NCBI GenBank assembly: GCA_947169385.1
Contig: CAMVPR010000010.1
Location: 1 to 64,000, forward strand
Length of the DNA stretch: 64,000 bases
Source of the DNA: an uncultured Lachnospiraceae bacterium
GTDB lineage: Bacteria > Bacillota > Clostridia > Lachnospirales > Lachnospiraceae
Reading direction: 5' to 3'
In this document: positions 36,047 to 45,001 of the stretch, one piece after another
Position numbering within the stretch: position 1 is the first letter of the stretch
Layout of the letters: the number at the start of each line of letters is the position of its first letter
Notes under the pieces: model-generated
Database searches by the model: none
Seen by the model: only the letters and a program-made list of their open reading frames with translations
What the model was told of the DNA's origin: nothing
Made by a program: the position numbers and the translations under genes

Positions 36047-37216
36047 TTACTGTTCTTCTTTAGAATTCTCAACCTTGGTAATAACCACTCCATTATCGGT
36101 AAATTCAACATGGAACTTCTCTGTCACACCAAGTTTCTCATTAGTAAGAGTAAAATCACCTCCGGTGATATCAGTGGCAGGACTTGGCTCCTTGTCTTCA
36201 ACAGACTGTCCCTCAGGGGTAGCATCCTCTGAGACTTTAGCCTTACCAAGTCTCTCTTCCTTACCGGGCAAATCGCCACTCTCAGGATTCTCTTCCATCA
36301 CAACACCCATGCCCTTCTCAATATAAGCGATATCACCCTTATCATATGAATAGTAAGACAAATCAACTGAATTGTCAGCACTCTTAAATGTCCAATCGCC
36401 GACACCGTTAACGAAATATATATCGCCTTCCGATACATTGCCATTAAGTTCATCGTATTCTGCGGACTCTGAATCCGAAGATGCATCAGACGACGCGTTA
36501 TTGATGATGACAGGTGATTCGGTGTCTTCAGCAATCACATCAGGGCCTTTAGTGTACTCTATCTCTCCGACCATAGTGAGTTCGGTAAAATTATCATTCT
36601 CTTCAACATACAGGGTAGCTTTAATATCTACAACATTAATCTCAATGTCAGCAACCTTCATACTTCTAACAAAATGAATATCAGTACTTCCACCTTTAAG
36701 AGGATAAACATTATATGTGACCTTGCCATCAACCTCTTCACCTTCAGCCTCGGCACTTACAAATTCATCTCTGTCTACAATGACATTCCACTTCAAATTA
36801 GGAGTCTTACTTCCGTCTAAAGTATATTTAATGGTTGACCCATCATCATTAAAACTTACCGGATAATCTGTTCCTTCATAAAGCTGAACAATCATATTCT
36901 TCTCAGCCTTATGTCTCAAGACAGTCCTTCTTACAAAAAACGCTGCGATAACAATCGCAATAATCGCAACCGCTGCAACAATAAACACAATCTTCTTATT
37001 AATCGGCTTCTTATTGACGTCTTTAATTGCAGTGTCCTTCCCGGTTCCGGTTCCTTTATTAACATCCTTCTTACTGTCAGCCTTAACAGATTTAGAATCG
37101 ACCTTATTAGCAGACGGTTTCTTGGCACCCTTAGTGCTGTCAGCCTTCGGGTTCTTCTTAGTCGGCTTAGCAGTCTTGTTAGTATTCTTAGTGTTTTTCT
37201 TATTGTTCTCTTTCAT
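36047..37216 (-). CDS. Single-pass membrane protein with Lys-rich cytoplasmic N-terminus
   Basis: A 389-residue protein. Residues 1-74 are almost entirely Lys/Asn/Thr/Ser and cannot be a signal peptide; a helix at about 75-97 (KKIVFIVAAVAIIAIVIAAFF) is followed by basic residues, and the remaining 290 residues form an extracytoplasmic region with beta-rich and acidic segments. The topology is type II. The basic N-tail could contact DNA, membrane or an acidic partner such as the VirB4 or 250-residue protein tails. No family is recognised. It has its own consensus sigma-A promoter and stops nine bases before the shared-box promoter of the next gene. Confidence 0.82.
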   Translation of the reverse strand: MKENNKKNTKNTNKTAKPTKKNPKADSTKGAKKPSANKVDSKSVKADSKKDVNKGTGTGKDTAIKDVNKKPINKKIVFIVAAVAIIAIVIAAFFVRRTVLRHKAEKNMIVQLYEGTDYPVSFNDDGSTIKYTLDGSKTPNLKWNVIVDRDEFVSAEAEGEEVDGKVTYNVYPLKGGSTDIHFVRSMKVADIEINVVDIKATLYVEENDNFTELTMVGEIEYTKGPDVIAEDTESPVIINNASSDASSDSESAEYDELNGNVSEGDIYFVNGVGDWTFKSADNSVDLSYYSYDKGDIAYIEKGMGVVMEENPESGDLPGKEERLGKAKVSEDATPEGQSVEDKEPSPATDITGGDFTLTNEKLGVTEKFHVEFTDNGVVITKVENSKEEQ

Positions 37217-37272
37217 AATTAACTACCTTTCTGACGAAGTTAAAAATCATTCTATAATTTGACACTCTTTCT

Positions 37273-37301
37273 ATTATAATACAAGAAATACCCTGTGTCA
37301 A
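37273..37301 (-). promoter_or_regulatory. Consensus sigma-A promoter of the Lys-rich membrane protein
   Basis: On the minus strand TTGACA and TATAAT are separated by exactly 17 bases, leading to the ATG at 37216. Its -35 lies 28 bases from the -35 of the divergent plus-strand promoter. Confidence 0.85.
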
Positions 37302-37329
37302 AACAGGTCATACGTGTAAAATATGTTTT

Positions 37330-37358
37330 TTGACACGAATACAATTATAATATATAAT
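37330..37358 (+). promoter_or_regulatory. Consensus sigma-A promoter of the acetyltransferase gene
   Basis: TTGACA and TATAAT are separated by exactly 17 bases on the plus strand; a second TATAAT overlaps at 37346. The leader to the ATG at 37407 is about 40 bases with GGAGGG upstream of the start. Confidence 0.85.
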
Positions 37359-37406
37359 AACCATGCCGTCAAAGAAAGAATACTACACTATACGGAGGGC
37401 TATTAT

Positions 37407-37961
37407 ATGTCAGTATCATTTGAATCAGAACGTTTATTAATAAGAATGTCCGATGTCAAATTCACCGATGCTCTATTAGATTATTACAGCAGAAACCGCG
37501 AATTCTTCTCTCATGCCGAGCCGGCAAGAACCGACAATTACTACACTCACGATGTTCAGGAGCGCATCCTTATGCAAGAGATGAACAACATTGAAAACAG
37601 CGTGTCATATTATTACTACTACTCTTTAAAGGAGGACCCTGACACTATAATCGGGTCAATAAGCTTTGTAAGGATTCGAAAGATGCCTTACTTCAGTGTA
37701 ATATTCGGTTATGATTTAGATGAACATATGCAGGGCAACGGTTACGCAACTGAGGCCTGCGCCGCCACAATCAAACACATTCTCTCTAAACAGGAGATTC
37801 ATCGTATAGAATCAAGAGTCAGAACCGACAATAAGAAGTCGATTCGCGTCTTAGAGAGACTAGGTTTCGTGTTTGAAGGTGACGAGTTCAAAAGCATATA
37901 CCTTGAAGGAGCGTTTAGAGATCACTATAGGTACGCATACATCAACGAAGATTTCGAATAA
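37407..37961 (+). CDS. GNAT family N-acetyltransferase (RimJ/RimL type)
   Basis: A 184-residue soluble acetyltransferase, the only gene I support on the plus strand. Start MSVSFESERLLIR has GGAGGG eight bases upstream. RimJ/RimL-like features are ESERLLIRMSD, the acetyl-CoA loop EHMQGNGYATEACAA, and IESRVRTDNKKSIRVLERLGF. The family acetylates amino groups of proteins, antibiotics or metabolites. It converges with the 1490-residue protein gene, with only nine bases between stops and no terminator in between. Its divergent position from a T4SS-locus gene may be incidental. Confidence 0.93.
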   Translation: MSVSFESERLLIRMSDVKFTDALLDYYSRNREFFSHAEPARTDNYYTHDVQERILMQEMNNIENSVSYYYYYSLKEDPDTIIGSISFVRIRKMPYFSVIFGYDLDEHMQGNGYATEACAATIKHILSKQEIHRIESRVRTDNKKSIRVLERLGFVFEGDEFKSIYLEGAFRDHYRYAYINEDFE

Positions 37962-37970
37962 AGCTATATA

Positions 37971-40900
37971 CTACATAGGACCAATACCCCTATTGGCATT
38001 CTTGGTTGTCTTCTTAACAGCACTTTTCTTCGGCTCATTTTTAGCAGGCTGATTAGCAATATCCATCAAAGACTCGGCAACATTATCTGCCAGAGTACCG
38101 TCCGCCATGATTTTCTTAACCGAATCCCAATCTGTAGGATTATTGACATCGTAGTCTAAAGTCTTCATCTGCTTAAGCTTGTTTGTTGTCGCACTCAAAG
38201 CATCACGATACAGAAGCTTATCAGTAACAATCGCCATTGCAACACGTTCATTCCTAGGCTCCGTAAGGATAGCTTTAAGCACATAATCTGCCAACCTGGA
38301 GTATTGCATGTTAATATCTGCACCATCTTTGATGAAGTCTATGGCATCTTCAACGCTAGAAGTGTTATCTTTCCATACCTTAACACAATCCTTTAGATTT
38401 TCGTTACCTTTATTCCATACAGAATAATAATTCTTTGGATTATCCTTTACAACCATCCTAAATGTCGAATTATTGGCAAGTTTGTCGACTTTCTTCTTGA
38501 ATTCACCTTTCTTAACACTTTCGATAATGCTCTTAAGCTTTTTTATCCCGACATCAGCTCTCTTAGCCTCAACAAGATATTGCTTGGTCACATAGTTAAG
38601 GGCGGCCTTATCAGCATCTAATGTACCCTTTGTTCCGTCTATCATTTTATCAGGATTATCCTCTGCTATAGCAGAAGCCTTAAGGTCCTTATTATGTTCA
38701 CTAAGAGCATCGATTAAGCTCTTAATAAGCTCCTCTCCTCTATCTACCCTGTAACTTAAGTCATCAAGATATTTAGAATCTCTAAAAGCTTTATTGATCT
38801 GCCCAATGTCAAGTTTCTTAAAAGTAATGCTGTTCTTAATCTTATTAGCACTCTTTCTAATGCTCTTTACATCAAATTCCTTCTTAGCATGCTTCATCTC
38901 AACAGCGGCAAAACACTTGGCGATATTGTCTATCACCTCATCGCTGCTACCCTTGGCAGCTTCAAATCCCGAATGCAGCTTAATATAGTTGTCAAATGTC
39001 TTTTTGGTGCTGATAGGCTTAGTGTAGCACTTAGAATACTCAGATTCTTTAGAAACGGTTAAATCTAAAGTCTTATCAGTGTACGTCTGTGACATAACCT
39101 TTTCGGCTATCTTATTGGCATCCTCCACTCTATACTGTCCTATGTGAATATCCGCATCTTTACTTTTTCTCCAATCATTAATCGAATTAGGATATCTTGC
39201 GTTATCATCAAGCAATTCTTTACCCTTAGGTATCACTTGTCTCTCTGCTTCACTCAAAGTGCTAAGATACATCTGCTCACCTGTATCTCTAGCCTGATCA
39301 ACAACCTGGTCATAATAGAGATAGTCATACATAAACCAGGCAAACTTACTATTAAACCCCTTAACGCTCAGATTATATATATTATCACCGGCATGAGTAG
39401 GCTCATAAGCACTAACAAATATGTCTTTAAAAAACTCGTAAGCATTAGAATCCACATCTGATTTCTTGTCTATTCCCGTTTTTAATTTAACTAATTTGTC
39501 CATCCTGCTTTTATCAATACCAAGCTTATTCAAGTAATCCCCAACTGTCATATTTTTCAAAAGCTCAGGATTAACCACATAATCCGGTATATGTCCGGTG
39601 TCGTCTACACCCTTCTCAACAGCAACCTCAAAAAGATTCACCATTTCCGAATGATAATAGGTTTTAAGTGAATCCAATTGAACTTTAGCAGCTCGTACAT
39701 ATAATGAATCTCTCTTCTTTAGAATATAATCGATTTTCTCCTCCCTGTTAGGCTCATCCCTAAAGAGTTCTCGATTATTCAGCATTTTCTTTCTTTCTTC
39801 GACCATATCCTTAGAAAGCTTAGCACCAATCATGCCAACAAGCATATAAAACTCTTTCTGAGGAATATTTGTAATATCTCTGACCCAATTATTAAATACC
39901 AGATTCTCAATGTCATTAGACATCGCTTCTATAGCATTTTTATTGTTAACTATCAATGCTCCTATCTCTTCCGAAGTAAACTTTTTATGAGCTTTAGCTT
40001 GATCGGTAATAATTAAACTCGGAGAAATCACTCCATGAAAAACACTCTGAGCAGACATTGCATCAAGAACAAACATCATTTTATCAAGAGATGTCTTCTG
40101 CCTCTCAAAAGAATCTGTAGCTTTTTCAATGAAACCATCACCCGATAACTCATTGACACTGAATTTGATAGGTCTGACTCTCTTAATCTCCTCTTTAATT
40201 CGAGCTTTATGTTTTTTGGTCTGGTTAGTCTTATTGAATTCAATCTGTTCCTCTAATTGTCTCTTCTTTTCTTCCTTGATCTGCTCCTTAGCGAATTTAA
40301 GCTGTTTAGCAAAAGCCTTACCGGTATACTTCTTGTCTGTTTTGAGTATAGAGTCGTCTACATAACGCTTTTTGTTATCTTTTATCTTCTCAAATGCAGG
40401 CAAAGTCTTCTTTAAATCCGTGTTGACTTTAATAGCATTCTTAACTCCATATTTCTTATGATATTCCTCGATTGCTTTTCTGGCATCAGGATCGTCCTTC
40501 GCTCTTTTGTCTCCTTTTAAGTCATAGTACTCCTTATCGAAGTTATAGAGTCTCTTCTCTTCTTCGTCAGTTCTCTTAGCTGCCATATTCTTAAGAAAGG
40601 CTGCATTTAATTTAGGCTTAATATAAACCCTCTCTGTGGTCTTAAGTCCATCCCTGGTAAATTTAGATATCTTATTATCTACTACCGACTCCTCATTTCC
40701 TGAAGTTCTGTATATTCTGATGCCTTCCCTGTTAGTATCGCACTTCTCACCGTCAGCCACTACTCTGTAATCTTCAGGCTGAAGGTTAATAGTACCGTCG
40801 TCCTTCATATATACATACTCACTCGGAATACCATGTATTGTATGTCCATCCTTGGCAAGCTCAATCTTGGACATCCACGTCAAAGTAATCCCTCTATAAT

Positions 40901-42443
40901 TAGCCGGCATTTCTCCCTTATAGAATACTTTGTCAATATAATTCCTCAAGTCTACCTCATACACCTTATCGGGCGAACCACCGGATCCTGCAAGAGAATT
41001 CTTATATTTCATAAAAAGTCTGCCATTCCTCTTGGCAATTCCGACTATTGTAATATAATGATTAGCCACATTTAAACTCAGCGGAGACTTATCCTCCTTA
41101 ATAGAGTGAATAATCTGCTTCTCCATAAAGTTAACTATATTATTAACATACTCGCCCTTCGTCACGTCATTCTCTGTAAAGTCTTCAAGCGACAACGGAT
41201 TAATCGTAACCTCACGAAGCATATTATTAGGAGCAAAACTTAATATAGCATCTCCCATCTCCAAGATTCCCTTAGCTTCATCTTTATTGTAATTATCAAT
41301 ATTATGAACTTCAGCGTCAAATTGCCCCATGTTATGATTATCAATAATCTGCTCATCATCTGCGATTTTAGGTCTATACGCCCTTATATCCTCCTGAGTA
41401 ACATTATTAATTCCACGACTCTTAATCATCATCAACGACGAACAAGACCAGCAGCCGTTTCCGCTAGTCTGATAATTATCCTGAGGAATAACAATCTCTA
41501 TATCATATTCATTGGTTTTATACTTCTCTTTAATCTTTGGGTATTTAACATAGTCCTCACCATTACTCATCTTAGTCTCAATATCTTTGTTAAGACTCTC
41601 AATCTTCTTGAGACTCTCAATACGCTTCTCAAGCCTTACCATCTCAGGAAATGATAAATTCTCAGCATTCTCTACTAAATAATTGTTGATCACATTCGTA
41701 TCGCCCGTGTTTCTAATCTTAAAGTCGATATGATTGTACTTATCATACTCTCCCGGCTCTTCGTACTCATAGGTTCTAGGATTACTCCTCACCATCTTCT
41801 CGTATCTTAATCTTAGCTTATCAGGGCTATACTTAACGTAATCCTCAAGAACTCTCTCTATATATTCACGACACTTCTTACCGAACTCTTCACCAAGTTG
41901 CTCTGCTAGCACAGTCTCTTCGGTAAAATTATACGCCACTTCCCCCTTAGGCAGATTTAAAGAGTATACTCTTATATATTCTTCAAATGAAGGCTTCTTG
42001 TCGCCACCTTTTACAGCCGAATTAGATTTCTTCTCCTGATCACACTTATATACTGCTAACGGCAAAGAAATCTTGTCTTCGGGATTCATATTATCTAATC
42101 TCTGAATATCATTATTGATGTACTTCAAATATAAATTAAGTTTATTTACAACACCTTGCGTTTTATCTTTACTAAACGCCGTAATAAACCCGTTCAACCC
42201 GGTTCTAACATCTTGATAAAGATTCTTTATATCCTTAACAACTGCCGGCTGCATTGTCTTATAACCACCTATTTTATTAACAGTGGTATATTCATCTATG
42301 ATGTTTTGTAGCTTTAAGAGGGCGTCTAAACCATCTTTATACTGCTCGTACACTTTTTTTCGACTACGCCTAATGCCCGTAATCAACTTGTCACGTTCCG
42401 ATTTATTTATACTATTTATTGAAAGTGATTTAATCTTTGGCAT
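37971..42443 (-). CDS. 1490-residue protein with papain-like domain, candidate T4SS substrate
   Basis: The protein has no signal peptide or membrane helix. A papain-like site lies at about 325-490: Cys331 in GNGCWSCSSLMMIKSRG, His462 in VANHYITIVGI and Asn482 in KYKNSLAGSGG, in the order and spacing of a Cys-His-Asn triad. The rest is mostly Lys/Glu-rich helix. Near the C-terminus is WDSVKKIMADGTLADNV, similar to a segment near the end of the 571-residue protein, and a basic tail (AKNEPKKSAVKKTTKNANRG). The gene is one of seven with the shared promoter box. Size, predicted catalytic domain and lack of export signal fit a type IV-secreted effector or toxin. That role is inferred; no family is recognised for the rest. 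Confidence 0.75.
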   Translation of the reverse strand: MPKIKSLSINSINKSERDKLITGIRRSRKKVYEQYKDGLDALLKLQNIIDEYTTVNKIGGYKTMQPAVVKDIKNLYQDVRTGLNGFITAFSKDKTQGVVNKLNLYLKYINNDIQRLDNMNPEDKISLPLAVYKCDQEKKSNSAVKGGDKKPSFEEYIRVYSLNLPKGEVAYNFTEETVLAEQLGEEFGKKCREYIERVLEDYVKYSPDKLRLRYEKMVRSNPRTYEYEEPGEYDKYNHIDFKIRNTGDTNVINNYLVENAENLSFPEMVRLEKRIESLKKIESLNKDIETKMSNGEDYVKYPKIKEKYKTNEYDIEIVIPQDNYQTSGNGCWSCSSLMMIKSRGINNVTQEDIRAYRPKIADDEQIIDNHNMGQFDAEVHNIDNYNKDEAKGILEMGDAILSFAPNNMLREVTINPLSLEDFTENDVTKGEYVNNIVNFMEKQIIHSIKEDKSPLSLNVANHYITIVGIAKRNGRLFMKYKNSLAGSGGSPDKVYEVDLRNYIDKVFYKGEMPANYRGITLTWMSKIELAKDGHTIHGIPSEYVYMKDDGTINLQPEDYRVVADGEKCDTNREGIRIYRTSGNEESVVDNKISKFTRDGLKTTERVYIKPKLNAAFLKNMAAKRTDEEEKRLYNFDKEYYDLKGDKRAKDDPDARKAIEEYHKKYGVKNAIKVNTDLKKTLPAFEKIKDNKKRYVDDSILKTDKKYTGKAFAKQLKFAKEQIKEEKKRQLEEQIEFNKTNQTKKHKARIKEEIKRVRPIKFSVNELSGDGFIEKATDSFERQKTSLDKMMFVLDAMSAQSVFHGVISPSLIITDQAKAHKKFTSEEIGALIVNNKNAIEAMSNDIENLVFNNWVRDITNIPQKEFYMLVGMIGAKLSKDMVEERKKMLNNRELFRDEPNREEKIDYILKKRDSLYVRAAKVQLDSLKTYYHSEMVNLFEVAVEKGVDDTGHIPDYVVNPELLKNMTVGDYLNKLGIDKSRMDKLVKLKTGIDKKSDVDSNAYEFFKDIFVSAYEPTHAGDNIYNLSVKGFNSKFAWFMYDYLYYDQVVDQARDTGEQMYLSTLSEAERQVIPKGKELLDDNARYPNSINDWRKSKDADIHIGQYRVEDANKIAEKVMSQTYTDKTLDLTVSKESEYSKCYTKPISTKKTFDNYIKLHSGFEAAKGSSDEVIDNIAKCFAAVEMKHAKKEFDVKSIRKSANKIKNSITFKKLDIGQINKAFRDSKYLDDLSYRVDRGEELIKSLIDALSEHNKDLKASAIAEDNPDKMIDGTKGTLDADKAALNYVTKQYLVEAKRADVGIKKLKSIIESVKKGEFKKKVDKLANNSTFRMVVKDNPKNYYSVWNKGNENLKDCVKVWKDNTSSVEDAIDFIKDGADINMQYSRLADYVLKAILTEPRNERVAMAIVTDKLLYRDALSATTNKLKQMKTLDYDVNNPTDWDSVKKIMADGTLADNVAESLMDIANQPAKNEPKKSAVKKTTKNANRGIGPM

Positions 42444-42476
42444 AGTTATCCCTCCAATTGTTGTATTATTGATGCT

Positions 42477-42510
42477 ATTATATGCTCTTATTCATTACAA
42501 AAGCGTAACA
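42477..42510 (-). promoter_or_regulatory. Shared-box promoter of the 1490-residue protein
   Basis: Minus strand: box TGTTACGCTTTTGTAA, then 12 bases and -10 TATAAT. This is the only copy without the TG of the extended -10. The leader is about 27 bases with GGAGGG before the ATG. Confidence 0.78.
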
Positions 42511-42517
42511 TTTACAG

Positions 42518-42546
42518 AAAAAACTCAAGATTAAAACCTTGAGTTT
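42518..42546 (-). terminator. Terminator after the M50-type peptidase gene
   Basis: On the minus strand the stem AACTCAAG with CTTGAGTT is flanked by A and T runs (AAAAACTCAAG, eight bases, CTTGAGTTTTTT). The gene's stop codon is at its upstream edge, and the shared-box promoter follows directly. Confidence 0.82.
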
Positions 42547-43149
42547 TTATAGTATCCCTATGAGTCGTAATATAAGTACCACTACAAATACCAGCGGAAT
42601 AAAAAGTGGTATTCCTTTTACATATATCTTGATATCTGCTGTACTCATCGTCATATGATAAAACATGGATACCCCTATGTATCCAAGTACAATCTTTAGA
42701 GCAAGCATATTCTTTGGCAGTATTCCAATCCAGTGAAAGCATCCATAAACCACAAGCCCTCCTATCCACATAGGAGCTGATGACGCAAATATATTCTGGA
42801 GCATCACCATGAATCTGTTGCCTCTGTTCCTAAACGCAACGTGACCTAGCGAGTCTCCCTGCTTCTTAAACAGAGCAATCTCTGTAATCTCCGCTCTTGT
42901 CAGCACAGCAAAAAAAGCATGCGCAAGCTCATGAAGCATCACTCCCGGAAAGAATACATTGTTAACCAAAAAGTTAGATATCTTCGGGTGTAATATCATG
43001 CCCAGAATAGCGGCAAGCGCCTCTCCAAAAAGTCCAATCAAGTACCCAACAGCTATTACCGCAAACGGCAATAAAACCGCTATAAAAAGAGCGTACAGCG
43101 GCGGAATACTATATATCTTGTCTATTACCTCAGATAATTCTACCTTCAT
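42547..43149 (-). CDS. M50-like membrane metalloprotease
   Basis: A 200-residue membrane protein with four or five helices. The zinc motif HELAH sits in a membrane segment, GVMLHELAHAFFAVLTRAEI, as in site-2 proteases, but the usual NPDG-type motif is not obvious, so it may be a divergent or stripped-down member. It lies 50 bases after the 571-residue candidate substrate, separated by a hairpin, and ahead of the 1490-residue gene. Its role could be membrane-protein cleavage in signalling or processing of a nearby product; nothing in the sequence decides. Confidence 0.8.
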   Translation of the reverse strand: MKVELSEVIDKIYSIPPLYALFIAVLLPFAVIAVGYLIGLFGEALAAILGMILHPKISNFLVNNVFFPGVMLHELAHAFFAVLTRAEITEIALFKKQGDSLGHVAFRNRGNRFMVMLQNIFASSAPMWIGGLVVYGCFHWIGILPKNMLALKIVLGYIGVSMFYHMTMSTADIKIYVKGIPLFIPLVFVVVLILRLIGIL

Positions 43150-43166
43150 TAATCTACCTCAATTAT

Positions 43167-43189
43167 TGCGGCGCACAAGATGCGCCGCA
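43167..43189 (-). other. Hairpin between 571-residue protein gene and M50 gene
   Basis: A perfect nine-base stem (TGCGGCGCA and TGCGCCGCA, five-base loop) follows the stop. The U-run after it is poor (ATAATTG), so it is either a weak terminator or an RNA stabiliser allowing partial read-through into the M50 gene. Confidence 0.7.
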
Positions 43190-43199
43190 TCATAATACT

Positions 43200-44915
43200 T
43201 TACTTACTTAGCGATGAAGTCCTCTCCATAGAGTCGTTCATGTCCACCTTAGGACCTTCCGTAATATTCTTGCCTACAAACTTATTAGCTATATCCTTTT
43301 CTATATCGGTAGTTAAGAACTTCTCGACCTTATCTTCAAATCTCTTACCTCTAATGCCCTTAACCGCGTTAGCAAATGCTTTGGTCTTGGCAAATTCCTG
43401 TGCTACCTCATTGAAATCATCACTCGACGCACTTACATTATATCCGTTCTTAAAAACAGCATCCCTAGTAGGAGTTGCTCCACCTCGCCCATGTATTCTA
43501 TCTTCTTCGGTCAATATCTGATAGAGGATAATTCTAGCCATACAATCCTTAATGACAGGTTTGTCGGAAACCGTCAAAACGCCACCGTTATCCTTCTTGG
43601 CACTCGCAACAATACTGTTTATCATATCAGCAGCACTTTTGGCAATTGAAGCAAACGCAGCAATATTGGAGCCTCTACCCACACTGTTCTGCTCAAAACG
43701 TTCACCTTTGGCAAGTGCAATAGACTGTGATCTGCTGAATACTCTAGTAGACTGTCTAACCAAATTCTTCTTGGATGGAATATTCTTGTAAACATCCCAC
43801 TTCTCTTCCTTTATACGCATACCTCTGCTCTCTAAGAACAAGGCATCTCGACTGTATTGAGTTTTTATTGGGCCCTCAAACATTGTAATGTGACTAAGTG
43901 GAGTTACAATATGCTCTCGTACATATAACTTATTCGGATCGGTAAGGTTCTCGTCAGCCAAAAGCTCCATACTCTTCTTCTCAAGGTCTGCCTTAAACGT
44001 TGTAATCTTCTGGCATAAATCCATCTCTCGCTTAATAAGTTTCTCTGTATAGCCATTACCCTTCTTAAAACTACTTTTACCTGTAACAAATTCCTGTTGC
44101 CTTCTTCTAGTAGTCTTAGCAAGTTCTCTTATCTCTTCACATATCTCATCATAAACCTTAAGCTCTTCAGGATTCAGCGTTTTGTCAACTATCTCTCTAT
44201 CCTTCACAAAGAAGTCATCCATGTTTTTAACAGAACACTCATACTCATTACTTCGCTTTAAAAGATTAATAAAATTCTTCTCTTTTTCTTCAAAAGTATC
44301 ACCAAAATCCTTGATACTGCATTGCACCATGTATCTTTCCATCATTCGCTCGTACTTGTCTTTATGAAACAATGCTTCTTTCTCATACTTATATGGGTCT
44401 TCTGCAGCCATCTCATTAAGCTCTTTATCCTGCTTAATCGCCTCGACGTCCTCTTTTGTGACATATTTATACTCCTTGCGCTTAAAGAGATCGTCAACAA
44501 CCTGCTTTTCATCAACCTTGTAGTCATATTCAAAGTTCATAAAATGCTCGTATTCCGCTTCCTCCTGGGCAATTCGCTTTCTCACGAATTCGTTGATAGC
44601 GCCAACGATGAGAACCCCTTTGAGCGTCTCTTCCATCTCTTTACGCCTTTTCTCATCTTCTATCTGTTGCAGCAAAACCGCACAATGCTCCTTGGTTGAC
44701 TTGATATAACTAAGCTGTCTCTCAATCATTACGATTTCTTTATGGATATTGGTTACGACTGCTGATGACTCAACTTCCTCCCCTTCAGTATAATTCGTCT
44801 CTGATAATAGCTGACTCTTAAGCGACCCTAAAACGCCGTTCAGTTCAAACGCAGTATCATCCAAAATCTCCATGAGACTCCTCTGTTCATCTTTCTTTAT
44901 CTTCGGATCTCCCAT
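43200..44915 (-). CDS. 571-residue helical protein, candidate T4SS substrate
   Basis: A hydrophilic protein rich in Lys and Glu with predicted coiled coils from about 25 to 290 and no signal or membrane segment. The C-terminal 130 residues look folded, with VIKDCMARIILYQILTEEDR, then EFAKTKAFANAVKGIRGKRF. Shortly before the end is FEDKVEKFLTTDIEKDIANK, resembling WDSVKKIMADGTLADNVAES of the 1490-residue protein at almost the same distance (24 versus 25 residues) from its C-terminus; both proteins also have ILTE about 50-60 residues earlier. It has a shared-box promoter. No known family; the substrate role is inference. Confidence 0.75.
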   Translation of the reverse strand: MGDPKIKKDEQRSLMEILDDTAFELNGVLGSLKSQLLSETNYTEGEEVESSAVVTNIHKEIVMIERQLSYIKSTKEHCAVLLQQIEDEKRRKEMEETLKGVLIVGAINEFVRKRIAQEEAEYEHFMNFEYDYKVDEKQVVDDLFKRKEYKYVTKEDVEAIKQDKELNEMAAEDPYKYEKEALFHKDKYERMMERYMVQCSIKDFGDTFEEKEKNFINLLKRSNEYECSVKNMDDFFVKDREIVDKTLNPEELKVYDEICEEIRELAKTTRRRQQEFVTGKSSFKKGNGYTEKLIKREMDLCQKITTFKADLEKKSMELLADENLTDPNKLYVREHIVTPLSHITMFEGPIKTQYSRDALFLESRGMRIKEEKWDVYKNIPSKKNLVRQSTRVFSRSQSIALAKGERFEQNSVGRGSNIAAFASIAKSAADMINSIVASAKKDNGGVLTVSDKPVIKDCMARIILYQILTEEDRIHGRGGATPTRDAVFKNGYNVSASSDDFNEVAQEFAKTKAFANAVKGIRGKRFEDKVEKFLTTDIEKDIANKFVGKNITEGPKVDMNDSMERTSSLSK

Positions 44916-44955
44916 AATATACCTCCTTATAGATTAAAACATCTAATTCATACTC

Positions 44956-44989
44956 ATTATATCAAATACTATGTAACAAAAGCATAACA
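44956..44989 (-). promoter_or_regulatory. Shared-box promoter of the 571-residue protein
   Basis: Minus strand: box TGTTATGCTTTTGTTA, 9 bases, TGA, then -10 TATAAT. The leader to the ATG is about 34 bases with AAGGAGG. Confidence 0.8.
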
Positions 44990-45001
44990 AACATCCAAAA
45001 A

